A DNA stretch of 64,000 nt from Limnoperna fortunei (taxonomy: Eukaryota > Mollusca > Bivalvia > Mytilida > Modiolidae), in NCBI GenBank assembly GCA_944474755.1, contig OX104114.1, positions 25,133,220 to 25,197,219 on the forward strand. Reading direction: 5' to 3'. The notes below the pieces were generated by a model, which saw only the letters and a list, made by a program, of their open reading frames with translations, was not told the origin of the DNA and made no database searches. Both the position numbers and the translations under genes were made by a program. The first letter of the stretch is position 1; the number at the start of each line of letters is the position of its first letter. Of this stretch, positions 1-12,567 are shown piece by piece.

Positions 1-1476
1 GTCATGTGAGCTATTGCCATCACTTGGCGTCCGTCGTTCGTCCGTCGTCGTCGTCGTCGTCGTCAACTTTTCTTCAAAAATCTTCTCCTCCAAAACCACT
101 GAAGGGATTGCTTTGAAACTTTGCATACATCATCAGTAAAATGCCCTCTACCAAGTTTACCCAAATCATGGCCTCAGACCAACCAACATGGCCGCCATGG
201 CTAAAAATAGAACAGAGGGGTCAAAATACAGTTTTTTGCTTATAGTTCAAAAAGTATAACAGATACAGGAAAACTGAAGAGACCTTCCTTCTTCAGCATC
301 TAAAGCTCTACAAAACACTCCATTGGGTCAAAGTTGTATGATGACTCCTTGTAGGAGTTATTGCCCTTTAATTGTCAAAATTGATGATTTTTGCCATTTT
401 TGCCTCAAAATCTTGATAATTATTAGAACTAGAGAAAAAGTTAGCATTGCTTAATTGTTCTGCTCTATGAGGGCTACAAAAATGACTTTAGGGTCAAGAT
501 TGTCTGATTAACCGTTTAAGAGTTATTCCCCTTGAACTGTTTTTTTTTAATCGGTTTTAATTGATTTTTTAAAATCTTCTCCTCTGAAACAACTGAAAGT
601 ACTGCTTTGAAACTTTGTACACATCATCTGTCAAATGTCCTCAACCAAGTTTGCACCTACCATGGCTGCAGATTAACCAACATGGCCACCATGGCTAAAA
701 ATAGGATTGGGGGGTGGGGGGGGGGCGGTAAAATACAGTTTTTGGCTTATATTTAAAAAAGTGTAACAGATACAGGAAAACCGAAGAGACATGCCTTCAT
801 CTGCATCAAAAGCTCTACGAAACACTCCATTGGGTTGAAGTTGTATGATGACTCCTTATAGGAGTTATTGCCCTTTAATTGTCGAAATTGATTATTTTTG
901 ACATTTTTGCCTCAAAATCTTGAAAATTATTAGAACTAGAGAATAAGTTAGCATTGCTTAATTGTTCTGCTCTATGAGGGCTACAAAAATGACTTAAGGG
1001 TCAAGATTGTCTGATGAACCGTTTAGGAATTGTTCTCCTTGAACATTTTTTTAATCAATTTTACTTGATTTTAAAAAATCTTCTCCTCTTAAACCAATGA
1101 AAGGACTGCTTTGAAACATTGCACACATCATCTTTAGGATGTCCTCTACCAAAATTGTGCAAATCATGACACCTGACTACCTACATAGCTACATTGGATT
1201 AAAATAGAAAAAATGAAAAAAGGGGGGGGGGGTTGAGAGAGTTTTCGACTGATAGTTAAAAAAGTATAACAGGTACATCAAATTTGAAGTGAACCTCCCT
1301 TCTCCCTCTAACCATCAAAAGATCCTCCTTATAGGAGTTATTTCCCTTAAAAGGTCAAAATTAATGATTTTTGCAGAAGTGTTGGGCAATTCCTTATAGC
1401 AAAGAAAAGCTGGATAAAAAAGGGTTGTTTGGTTTCAGGTTCAGGTGAGCGATACAGGCTCCTGGGAGCCTCTAGT
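1..1476 (+). repeat. Modular 165-bp-monomer repeat, family 1 copy a (5' end cut by window)
   Basis: This is a non-coding interspersed repeat. It opens with GTGAGCTATTGCCATCAC and a CGTCCGTCGTC microsatellite, and closes with CAGGTGAGCGATACAGG followed by the hairpin AGGCTCCTGGGAGCCT. The phrase around GGAGTTATTGCCCTT recurs at about 355, 520, 862, 1026 and 1335, so the body is built from units near 165 bp grouped into three modules of about 500 bp, each opening with TCTTCTCCTC. Poly-G runs sit at an equivalent place in the modules (near 714 and 1224). Copies with the same ends lie at 4882, 10359 and 12568. It probably sits inside an intron of the PHYHD1-like gene. Confidence 0.85.
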
Positions 1477-3899
<2,423 letters not shown>

Positions 3900-3957
3900 G
3901 TTGCAGGAAACGAAGGAAGTGCCTTTTACTCCACTTTACACTACGCCACCTGTGTGA
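3900..3957 (+). CDS. PHYHD1: Last exon of the PHYHD1-like gene
   Basis: The G at 3900 completes the split tryptophan codon. The exon then reads LQETKEVPFTPLYTTPPV and stops at TGA 3955-3957. PHYHD1 proteins end in a closely similar NWLQPT..PFP.LY tail, so the junction restores the expected end exactly. That supports both exons. The exon is only 58 nt, too short to show as an open reading frame. No canonical AATAAA was noted just downstream; AT-rich variants such as AATATA occur near 3992-4010. A diverged copy of this exon with its acceptor is at 23532. Confidence 0.8.
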
Positions 3958-4243
3958 TGGAACAGTAAACAATCATTTAAGACAACATATTTAATATATA
4001 TAATATACATATAAATTAAGATTATTTTTATCATCATAATTAGAAATATTTTAATTGTCATGTAATCATTTCAAAATCCAAACTACTACACTTATATGAT
4101 GGTGCTGTTTGAGCATTCATTTTCATGGACATTCTACATTTTGTTAAGAGATGAAAATCAAACTTGCCCACAGTTATGCCAGTCAGTTATTTTTAGGAAA
4201 AACTTTTTCAAAGTTTTTAAAAACTTGCTTTATTACAATTTTT
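3958..4243 (+). other. 3' flank of the PHYHD1-like gene
   Basis: This is AT-rich 3' UTR or flank. It is paralogous to about 23605-23890: shared stretches include GAGATGAAAATC and AGTTATGC. No independent gene is supported. Confidence 0.5.
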
Positions 4244-4690
4244 ATGCCCCCGCGACGACATGTCGGGGGGCATTAAGTTTTACTCGTGTCCGTCCGGCCG
4301 TCTGTCCGTCCGTCCGTCCGTCTGTACGTCCGAACAAATTTCTGTCAAGCTTTTCTCAGAAACCGTACATGAGAACAATTTGAAATTTGGCAGGGTGGTT
4401 CAGTATCACAAGTTGTACGTCCTAAGCCACTTTCAGACCTGTCGGACAACTACTTCCTGTTTGGGACATCATTTGTACGTAAATACGTCCATCCGTATGT
4501 ACGAATTTCCGTCAAGCTTTTCTCAGAAACCGTACATGAGAACAATTTGAAATTTGGCAGGGTGGTTCAGTATCATAAGTTGTATGTCCTAAGCAACTTT
4601 CAGACCTGTCGGACAACTACTTCCTGTTTGGGACTTCATTTAGCGGGGGCATCCGTGTCCCATGGACACATTCTTCGATTTTTTTTTAAA
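4244..4690 (+). repeat. Short interspersed repeat with GC-rich inverted ends (family 2)
   Basis: It begins ATGCCCCCGC (4244-4253). The reverse complement GCGGGGGCAT lies at 4643-4652, followed by a small hairpin GTGTCC-CAT-GGACAC and a T-run. The interior starts with CGTCCGTCC microsatellite text. It contains two copies of a ~170-bp unit (about 4325-4480 and 4495-4645) sharing GTCAAGCTTTTCTCAGAAAC. The paralogous sequence near 23875-23890 lacks the whole block, so this is an insertion. No coding capacity is seen; the open frames inside it are low-complexity readings of the repeat. Confidence 0.8.
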
Positions 4691-4881
4691 TAATACGGTT
4701 AAATTTAGTAAGTAGTTATACAAATCATTGGAAACTTGCCCATAGAGATATATGAAGCAATCAAACTTTCAAAATGAGTATGAAATCAAAAGTCTGCTTG
4801 ATCACCTTGCCATCAACTTTACTTGGAGAAAAACAATCATGTAATTTTTTTTATGCACAAGATTCTTTACCTATATATTTT
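4691..4881 (+). other. Flank between the two inserted repeats
   Basis: This AT-rich sequence aligns by eye with about 23890-24075, for example the GATATATGAAGCAATCAAAC stretch. It continues the paralogous 3' flank of the PHYHD1-like gene. No gene is seen. Confidence 0.5.
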
Positions 4882-7384
4882 TAGCTCACCTGGACCGAAG
4901 GTCCATGTGAGCTATTGCTATCACTTGGCGTCCGTCGTCCGTCATCCGTCGTAAACTTTTGCAAAAATCTTCTCCTCTGAAACCACTGGGCCAATTTTTT
5001 TCAAACTTGGCCACAATCATCCTTAGGGTTCCTAGTTTCAAGTTTGTACCCAGGGTGTTGATCAACAGACAAATATGGCCGCTGTTACTAAAAATAGAAC
5101 ATGGGGGTCAACACAGGTTTTTGATCATTATCTAAAAAACTATAATAGCTATAGAGAAAACCGTTACTTCAAATTGATCAGCACATTAAGGTCTACAATA
5201 GTTGCTATTAGTGCGAAGTTGTGTATTGGCTTCTTGTAGGAGTTATTGCCCTTTTTTGACGATTTTTGACAAAATTTTTGGTATTTACAATATAACCTGA
5301 AAAATATACGAGGTAGAGTGAAACTGTAAATGGCAAAATTGATCAGCAATAAAAGCCCTACAATTCACTTGATTGGTCTGAAATTGTCAGATGACTCTTT
5401 ATATGAGTTATTGCCCTTAAATGGTAATTTTTTATGAAATTTTCCGTTTTTGTCCTGTAACTTTAAAACTATAACAGCTAGAGTAAAACTGTAAATTGCA
5501 AAAATGATCAACAATACAAGCCCTACAATTCACTGTGTTAGTCTGAAATTGTCAGATGACTCCTTATAGGAGTTATTGCCCTTAAATGGCAATTTTTTAT
5601 GAAATTTTCCGTTTTTGTCCTGTAACTTGAAAACTATAGCAGCTAGATTGAAACTGTAAATTGCACAAATGATCAGCAATAAAGACCCTACAATTCACTT
5701 GATTGGTCTGAAATTGTCAAATGACTCCTTATATGAGTTATTGCCCTTAAATGGTAATTTTTTATGAAATTTTCCGTTTTTGTCCTGTAACTTTAAAACT
5801 ATAACAGCTAGAGTAAAACTGTAAATTGCAAAAATGATCAACAATACAAGCCCTACAATTCACTGTATTAGTCTGAAATTGTCAGATGACTCCTTATAGG
5901 AGTTATTGCCCTTAAATGGCAATTTTTTTTGAAATTTTCCGTTTTTGTCCTGTAACTTGAAAACTATAGCAGCTACATTGAAACTAAATTGCACAAATGA
6001 TCAGCAATAAAGACCCTACAATTCACTTGATTGGTCTGAAATTGTCAAATGACTCCTTATATGAGTTATTGCCCTTAAATGGTAATTTTTTATGAAATTT
6101 TCCGTTTTTGTCCTGGAACTTTAAAACTATAACAGCTAGAGTAAAACTGTAAATTGCAAAAATGATCAACAATACAAGCCCTACAATTCACTGTATTAGT
6201 CTGAAATTGTCAGATGACTCCTTATAGGAGTTATTGCACTTAAATGGCAATTTTTTAATGAAATTTTCCGTTTTTGTCCTGTAACTTGAAAACTATAGCA
6301 GCTAGATTGAAACTGTAAATTGCACAAATGATCAGCAATAAAGACCCTACAATTTACTTGATTGGTCTGAAATTGTCAGATGACTCCTTATATGAGTTAT
6401 TGCCCTTAAATGGTAATTTTTTATGAAATTTTCTGTTTTTGTCCTGTAACTTTAAAAATATAACAGCTAGAGTAAAACTGTATAGAGCAAAAATGATCAA
6501 CAATACAAGCCCTACAATTCACTGTTATGTCTGAAATTGTCAGATGACTCCTTATAGGAGTTATTTCCCTTAAATGGCAATTTTTTTTGGAAATTTTCCG
6601 TTTTTGTCCTGTAACTTGAAAACTATAGCAGCTAGATTGAAACTGTAAATTGCACAAATGATCAGCAATAAAGACCCTACAATTCACTTGATTGGTCTGA
6701 AATTGTCAGATGACTCCTTATAGGAGTTATTGCCTTTAAATTGCAATTTTTTATGAAATTTTCCGTTTTTGTCCTGTAACTTAAAAACCATAACAGCTAG
6801 AGTGAAATAATAAATTGCCAAAATGATCAGGAAAAAAGCCCTACAATTCATTTAATTGGTCTGAAATTGTCAGATGACTCCTTATAGGGGTTATTGCCCT
6901 TAAATGTCAATTTTGTTATGAAATTTTCCATTTTTGTCCTGTAACTTGAAAACTATAGTAGCTAGATTAAAACTGTAAATTGCACAAATGATCAGCAATA
7001 GAAGCCCTACAAATGATTGCTTAGTCCAAAAATTGCAAGATGACTCTTTATAGGAGTTATTGCCCTTTCATTATGAATTTGGACATATGAACAGTTTTTT
7101 AATTATAAATTAGTCTATAACACACCTATTAGTAGAGTAAAACTGTAAATTTCTAAAGTACCCTAAAGGACAATGCCTAAAAACCATTTAATTTTCAGAA
7201 ATTGTCGATGGCACCTTATAGGAGTTATTGTATTTAACAAATTTTTTGAAGAAATGTTTAGTTTTTGCACAGTAGCTTAAAAGCTATAACAACTAGACTG
7301 AAACTGTTAAATTCAAAAATTTTAATTTAGTTTAAGTCATTTGGATAACAGGTGAGCGATTACAGGCTCCTGGGAGCCTCTAGT
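4882..7384 (+). repeat. Long member of family 1 with an expanded 165-bp monomer array
   Basis: The start TAGCTCACCTGG and the end CAGGTGAGCGATTACAGG plus AGGCTCCTGGGAGCCT show the same termini as the other family 1 copies. GCTCACCTG at the left is the inverse of CAGGTGAGC at the right. The interior is a long tandem array instead of three modules. The paralogue at about 24080-24100 has the flanks without this element. No protein is encoded; the minus-strand frames at 5164 and 6421 are readings of the array. Confidence 0.8.
5240..7225 (+). repeat. Tandem array of ~165-bp monomers, partly in dimeric higher-order form
   Basis: The anchor G(A/G)GTTATT occurs at 5240, 5405, 5570, 5735, 5900, 6063, 6228, 6394, 6558, 6724, 6888, 7054 and 7222. 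The spacing is therefore 163-168 bp over thirteen anchors. Between about 5405 and 6724 two monomer types alternate: TATATGAGTTATTG with AACTTTAAAACTATAACAG, then TATAGGAGTTATTG with AACTTGAAAACTATAGCAG. This gives a ~330-bp higher-order unit repeated about four times. Monomers outside this stretch are more diverged, which is the usual picture of satellite growth by unequal exchange in the centre of an array. Confidence 0.85.
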
Positions 7385-8079
7385 TTATTGAATAATTTCT
7401 ACCCATAACGGTAGTATTATTAAAATAATATTATATATGTGCAATTTTACATTACAAATTAATATACGGGTGGTGGTTGATAACATTGATTTTTACAATT
7501 GTCTAATTTTATTATTAAAAAGTATTATATTAAGACTTTGTTTTTTATTTATATGCATGTTGTGCATTATTTAGTCAAAAGTGATGCTGCTTTCAAACTT
7601 TAACTTTAAATTAATTACTTGCACATTATAGGCATTATTTTAAAATTGTAATTCCTAAACTAGTATTTTAATAAATTTTATGTCTTTATTGGCTTATAAC
7701 AGCCATGTGACTAAAACAAATTGCAAACATTGTTTTCCAAAAATTTTAATCGCCAAAGGAAACACCCTATTGTATCCTGCCAAATAACCTCATATTTACC
7801 ACCAGTGCGAACAACTCTATTGATCCTAAGTAAATAACCTTATTGCACTAAACCGAGTAAGCAGGAAACAACCCTATTGTTCCCTGGTACAATACAATGG
7901 CCAAAACGATAGACAATTGAATGATTGATTGATTGATTGATTAATTGGATGTTTGCTTTACAGCCAGCGTGCAGTATTTCAGGTATATTCAGAACGGGAA
8001 CAAGTTAGCAAATTATTCATCAATAAGAAAAAGATACACACAAGGGCAAAAAATTTTGACGGTTTCCTAAAAAATGTGG
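7385..8079 (+). other. Paralogous flank, short minisatellite and GATT microsatellite; no gene
   Basis: Up to about 7640 this continues the block paralogous to 24085-24390 and to 45780-45990. At 7757-7895 three degenerate units of about 50-55 bp occur, each with a (A/C)CCTATTG or ACTCTATTG core. At 7920-7942 there is a GATT microsatellite. No coding sequence is supported. Confidence 0.5.
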
Positions 8080-8330
8080 GTTGGGGAAGTTAGACTTTTG
8101 TAGTAGCTACAACGAGCCTACCCTTATCAACATCTACAAAAGGGATCTTAATCGTTCATGGAGGGTGGCACTCCCCAAACATGGTACCCACTGTGGTCTG
8201 CCTTCAGGCTTTCAGTATTATGACCTGATAATCCTTTAACGCGAGGGCATCCCCTATCCGCCACATGGGGATGCGCTGGGCATCTCTATGGGTTAGCACT
8301 GTCGACAGTAATGCAGTTTTATTGATTCTC
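8080..8330. other. Unassigned GC-richer block with a strong hairpin
   Basis: This ~250-bp block is visibly richer in G+C than its surroundings. It carries GCATCCCC (8247-8254) and its exact reverse complement GGGGATGC (8267-8274) around a 12-nt loop, and the palindrome CTGTCGACAG nearby. It precedes a decayed LINE and might be part of a mobile element's 5' region, but no family could be recognised. A 38-codon open stretch on plus ends at a stop near 8238. Confidence 0.35.
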
Positions 8331-8439
8331 TCAAAATTTCTGTTCACACATCATTAAAACATAGCTAAATTTCTCTGTCTGGTACTGTGGTCTGTCACAT
8401 TTCTGGAATACTGAAGCATGCTTAGTTTTAAAGTTATAT

Positions 8440-9600
8440 TTTTTACTATATGCTGATGACACTGTTTTGTTATCGGAGTCAGCAAATAAACTGCAAAATG
8501 TTATGTTTTTATATTGTAAAACCTGGAAACTAGAGGTTAATGAAAGTACAACAAAAGTAGTTATTTTTGACTGGGCTTAAAATTTTATACAAGCCTATTC
8601 TTAAATACAATAGAGTTGCACTTGATGTTGTGGATGAATTTATGTATCTTGGAATCTTATTTTTCCACAATTTGATAAAGCTTCAAATAGAGCTAAAGAA
8701 GAAGGGTGTAAAGCTATGTTAAAGAAATCTAGAAAGTTCAATTTGCCAGTAGATACACAAATACATTTAATTGATTGTATGGTTTCTCCCATACTATTTT
8801 ATGGTTCTGATGTATGAGAATATGAAGATAACATAATTATTGGCAGTTTATTTTTGAGTTTTAAAATTTAATAAATCTACATGTACTTCAAATTGTATTT
8901 TATAAGGTGAATTGGGTCGTTACCCTTCAGATATATTTATTAAAGCCAGGATGATTGGTTTTTGGAATAGATTAATTTGTGGTAAACAAGACAAACTTAG
9001 TGGAAATTGTGTATAAAATAATATATGAATTACATATACATGTAGCTAAAAATAATAATTCTAAATGATTTGTCACGTGGAAAAAACTTTAATGATTGAG
9101 GTATGTCAGATGTTTGGTTATCACAAAGTTCATCTCACTCCACTTCATTGGCAAAGATGGTTAAATCTAGATTGTGTGACCAATTTAGGCAAAATTTGTC
9201 AGAAATGTATTTCATTCTGTAAAATGTATCAATTATCTTATTTTAAGACAAGTAATTGTTTTGAAAATTATTTTTCCTTTCTACCAGTTGACTAGTGTAG
9301 AGCTATATGTCATTTTAGATGCCTGAACCACAAACTTCTGATAAAAAGGGGAAGATTGTTTTTTTGGGGGGGGGGGGTGGAGAGGGATGATAGAGTTTGT
9401 GACTTATGTGGGTAGGAACAATTAGGGGATGAGTATCATTATTAGAGTGTAAATGTTTTGCTTCAGTAAGAAAAAAGTTATTCCAACTGAACTTACTAAG
9501 AAACCAAATGTTATTAAATTATATTCTATATGTAATCCTGGTAATAAAGTAGTCATCCACATGTTAGCTAAATTTGCAAAAAATCAGTATTGAGATAGTA
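8440..9600 (+). pseudogene. Decayed LINE reverse transcriptase, 3' part
   Basis: The plus strand reads a reverse transcriptase fragment starting at LYADDTVLLSE (YADD at 8449-8460), then KTWKLEVNES..TKVVIF. Further on, in shifted frames, come NLPVDTQIHLIDCMVSPILF and a C-terminal zinc-like segment with LGDEYHY near 9420. The same order of motifs occurs in the LINE at 56436-60005 (LNLPIDIQIKLFD, then LGDEYHYLFMC), so the two are relatives. There are several frameshifts and stops. The palm motifs before YADD, and the endonuclease, are missing. It is dead; the clade was not determined. Confidence 0.75.
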
Positions 9601-9849
9601 TTTCTTTTTTAATTCATTCAACACCTATATATTTTAAACCCTAATGAATAATAATTTTGGAAACAGTCATTAGTAAAAACCTCGTTGTTAAACATCTAAA
9701 TCACATTTCAATTAGACCATAATAATCTGTACCAAACCATTCACTCCTTAATAAAGTTTAAAGGTATTCATGAATTAACTTCATAAGATCAACAAATCCC
9801 CCAATTACAATTTTGATGCAATATACATTTTGGTTGATAAGTCGAGGGT
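9601..9849. other. Intergenic AT-rich sequence
   Basis: No gene or clear repeat is seen here. It may include the 3' tail of the LINE fragment, but no poly-A or simple tail could be placed. Confidence 0.3.
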
Positions 9850-10358
9850 AGTCTGGTTTCATTTTAAATGTGTTCATTTTGGACATTCTGGGCTAATGTC
9901 TTTCTTCTCCAGAAGACCTTCTAGGATCTCAGCCTCATAGAAGTACAAAAACATGTCGGCGAGAAGAGGAATTAGTACCCATTGGAATACGAACAGTCCT
10001 TTAAAACATGACAAATATGTTGTCAACACGAAAATCTACCATTTGACAGATTTGGTCTTCGGTATATTTATTATTTAATTTAGAGTCATTGATGACGAAG
10101 TAAGTTTTGTCATGGCTTGTTACCAGATATTTATATCGTCTCCGTTTTTCTTGAAAAATCAGCGTTTAATAAGCCCTTGAGCGTAGTTTTAAGCTGCACA
10201 TGAGGATGGGCGTGTAGAATGTTTTAATGCTGTTACATTGGAATTGATCAAGGTCTCAAGATTTCTATCAGGTCTTTTGATTTTTTAATATCTACATTTC
10301 ATTTATGCCACTCCTAGAGTAGAAAGTGTCGCTGTACTTTTTAAAGTCCAGTTTTTAT
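9850..10358 (+). repeat. Inverted duplication, left arm, first part
   Basis: This sequence is found again, reverse-complemented, at about 14760-15320. Shared landmarks include ACCTTCTAGGA, ACAAAAA(C/T)ATGTCGGCGAG, CATTTGACAG, ATTGATGACGAAGTA and TTTTAAGCT. The pair is well diverged, with many substitutions and indels, so the duplication is old. A possible 41-codon frame starts at the ATG of ATGTCGGCGAG (9954), but it is not kept in the other arm and is not called. Confidence 0.75.
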
Positions 10359-11819
10359 TAGCTCACCTGACCTGAAGGGTCATGTGAGCTATTGCCATCA
10401 CTTGGCGTCCGGTCGTCGTCGTCGTCGTTAACATTTCTTCAAAAATCTTCTCCTCCAAAACCACTGAAGGGATTGCTTTGAAACTTTGCACACTTCATCA
10501 GTAAAATGTCCTCTACCAAGTTTGCCCAAATCATGGCCTCAGACCAACCAACATGGCCACCATGGCTAAAAATAAAACGGGGGTCAAAATACAGTTTTTT
10601 GCTTATGGTTCAAAAAGTATAACAGATACAGGAAAACCGAACCGACTTTCCTTCTTCAGCATCTAAAGCTCTACAAAACACTCCATTGGGTCAAAGTTGT
10701 ATCCTTGTAGGAGTTATGCCCTTTAATTGTCAAAATTGAAGATTTTTGCCATTTTTGCCTCAAAATCTTGAAAATTATTAGAACTAGAGAAAAAGTTAGC
10801 ATTCCTTAATTGTTCTGCTCTATGAGGGCTACAAAAATGACTTAGGGTCAAGATTGTCTGATTAACCGTTTAAGAGTTATTCCCCTTGAACTGTTTTTTT
10901 TAATCAGTTCTAATTGATTTTTTAAAATCTTCTCCTCTGAAACAACTGAAAGTTCTGCTTTGAAACTTTGAACACATCATCCGTCAAATGTCCTCAACCA
11001 AGTTTGTACCAACCATGGCTGCAGATTAACCAACATGGCCACCATGGCTAAAAATAAGACGGATGGGGGGGTTGTAAAATACAGTTTTTGGCTTATATTT
11101 AAAAAAGTGTAACAGATACAGGAAAACCGAAGAGACATGCCTTCATCTGCATCAAAAGCTCTACGAAACACTCCATTGGGTTGAAGTTGTATGATGACTC
11201 CTTATAGGAGTTATTGCCCTTTAATTGTCAAAATTGATTATTTTTGCCTCAAAATCTTAAAAATTATTAGAACTAGAGAAAAAGTTAGCATTGCTTAATT
11301 GTTCTGCTCTATGCGGGCTACAAAAATGACTTTAGGGTCAAGATTGTCTGATGAACCGTTTAAGAATTATTCTCCCTGAACATTTTTTAATCAATTTTAC
11401 TTGATTTAAAAAAATCTTCTCCTCTTTAACCAATGAAAGGACTGCTTTGAAACATTGCACACATCATTTTTAGGACGTCCTGTACCAAAATTTTGCAAAT
11501 CATGACGCCTGACTACCTAAATAGCTACGTTGGCTTAAAATAGAAAAAATGATAAAAAAGGGGGGGGTGGTGGGAGTCGAGAGAGTTTTCGTCTGATAGT
11601 TAAAAAAGTATAACAGGTACAGCAAATTTGAAGTGAAATCCCCTTCTCCCTCTAAGCATCAAAAGCTCCTCCTTATAGGAGTTATTTCCCTTAAAAGGTC
11701 AAAATTAATGATTTTTGCAAAGTGTTGGGCAATTCCTTATAGAAACGAAAAGCTGGATAATAAAGGGTTGTTTGGTTTCATGTTCAGGTGAGCGATACAG
11801 GCTCCTGGGAGCCTCTAGT
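10359..11819 (+). repeat. Family 1 repeat, copy c
   Basis: It has the same structure as copy a: TAGCTCACCTGACC start, GTC microsatellite, three modules opening with TCTTCTCCTC (near 10448, 10926, 11414), and CAGGTGAGCGATACAGG plus hairpin at the end. The monomer anchor occurs at about 10711, 10874, 11208 and 11364. It interrupts the left arm of the inverted duplication. The right arm at about 14760 joins the two flanks directly and so shows the site without the element. Confidence 0.85.
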
Positions 11820-12240
11820 TGTTGATATAGTGGTCAGGAGTTGCGATCGTGTATTGGTGGTATACTTGGACGATCCTATGAAATGCAGTTTGTATGGAGT
11901 TGGTAAAACTTTGTCTCCAATACAAGAAATGGAGGTCAGAATATTTGACTGTTTTTGAGACAAAAGGATGCCAACACAGATTTGTGATTTTCAAGAATCT
12001 CCTCTTTTGAACACCGATTTGTGATTTTCAAGAATTTCCTCTTTTGAAAGCGTGGTTAATGTGTAAGCAGGATTGCCAAGTGAACTGTCCATGCCTAATT
12101 CATTAATTAATTAAACACTATATATAATATTTTTTGCAGATGAAAATTATGTTGTTAAGGGCCTTATCTTCTGGCACAACAACATATTATTATGAATGTC
12201 GGACAAAATTTTAATAGCATCAACATTTCTGAAGATTGAG
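11820..12240 (+). repeat. Inverted duplication, left arm, second part
   Basis: It continues the arm after the inserted repeat and matches the reverse complement of about 14440-14760. Shared text includes AGTGGTCAGGAGTT, CGATTTGTGATTTT, AGAATCTCCTCTTTTGAA and AGGATTGCCAAGT. A ~40-bp stretch (ACCGATTTGTGATTTT and AGGAATTTCCTCTTTTG-like text) occurs twice in tandem here, around 11980-12050, but once in the right arm. Confidence 0.7.
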
Positions 12241-12567
12241 TACTCAAATATCTTGTGAAATGTTAACACCATGCGTCGGTGCATGCTGGAATGCTGCTGT
12301 CAATGAACAGGAATTAAAACATTGAAAATTGAACTGAATAAAAAAAATTGTACTAAAAAATTACCGGTTTTTGCAATTTTTTTATTTAGAAAAATTAGAA
12401 GCACAAACGAAAGATATATATTATTCTAAATCTGACAAGGATTTAAAACTGTTTAATTGAAATAAATGATAGTATAACATATTAGTGTGGGACAAAGTAC
12501 AATATGTATTTTGTTACAAATTCTGTACACGAGTATTATTAAAAAATCATCTAATTTATGTCATTTT
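12241..12567. other. Intergenic AT-rich spacer
   Basis: No gene or recognisable repeat is seen between the left arm and the next family 1 element. Confidence 0.3.

Noticed and set aside
5240..7225. Regular repeats that might be taken for a CRISPR array
   Set aside because: Units are ~165 bp, contiguous and diverging, with no short identical repeats and unique spacers; the context is eukaryotic.
9954..10076. Short ATG frame starting ATGTCGGCGAG in the inverted duplication
   Set aside because: The other arm keeps the ATG region but not the downstream frame, so it does not behave as coding.
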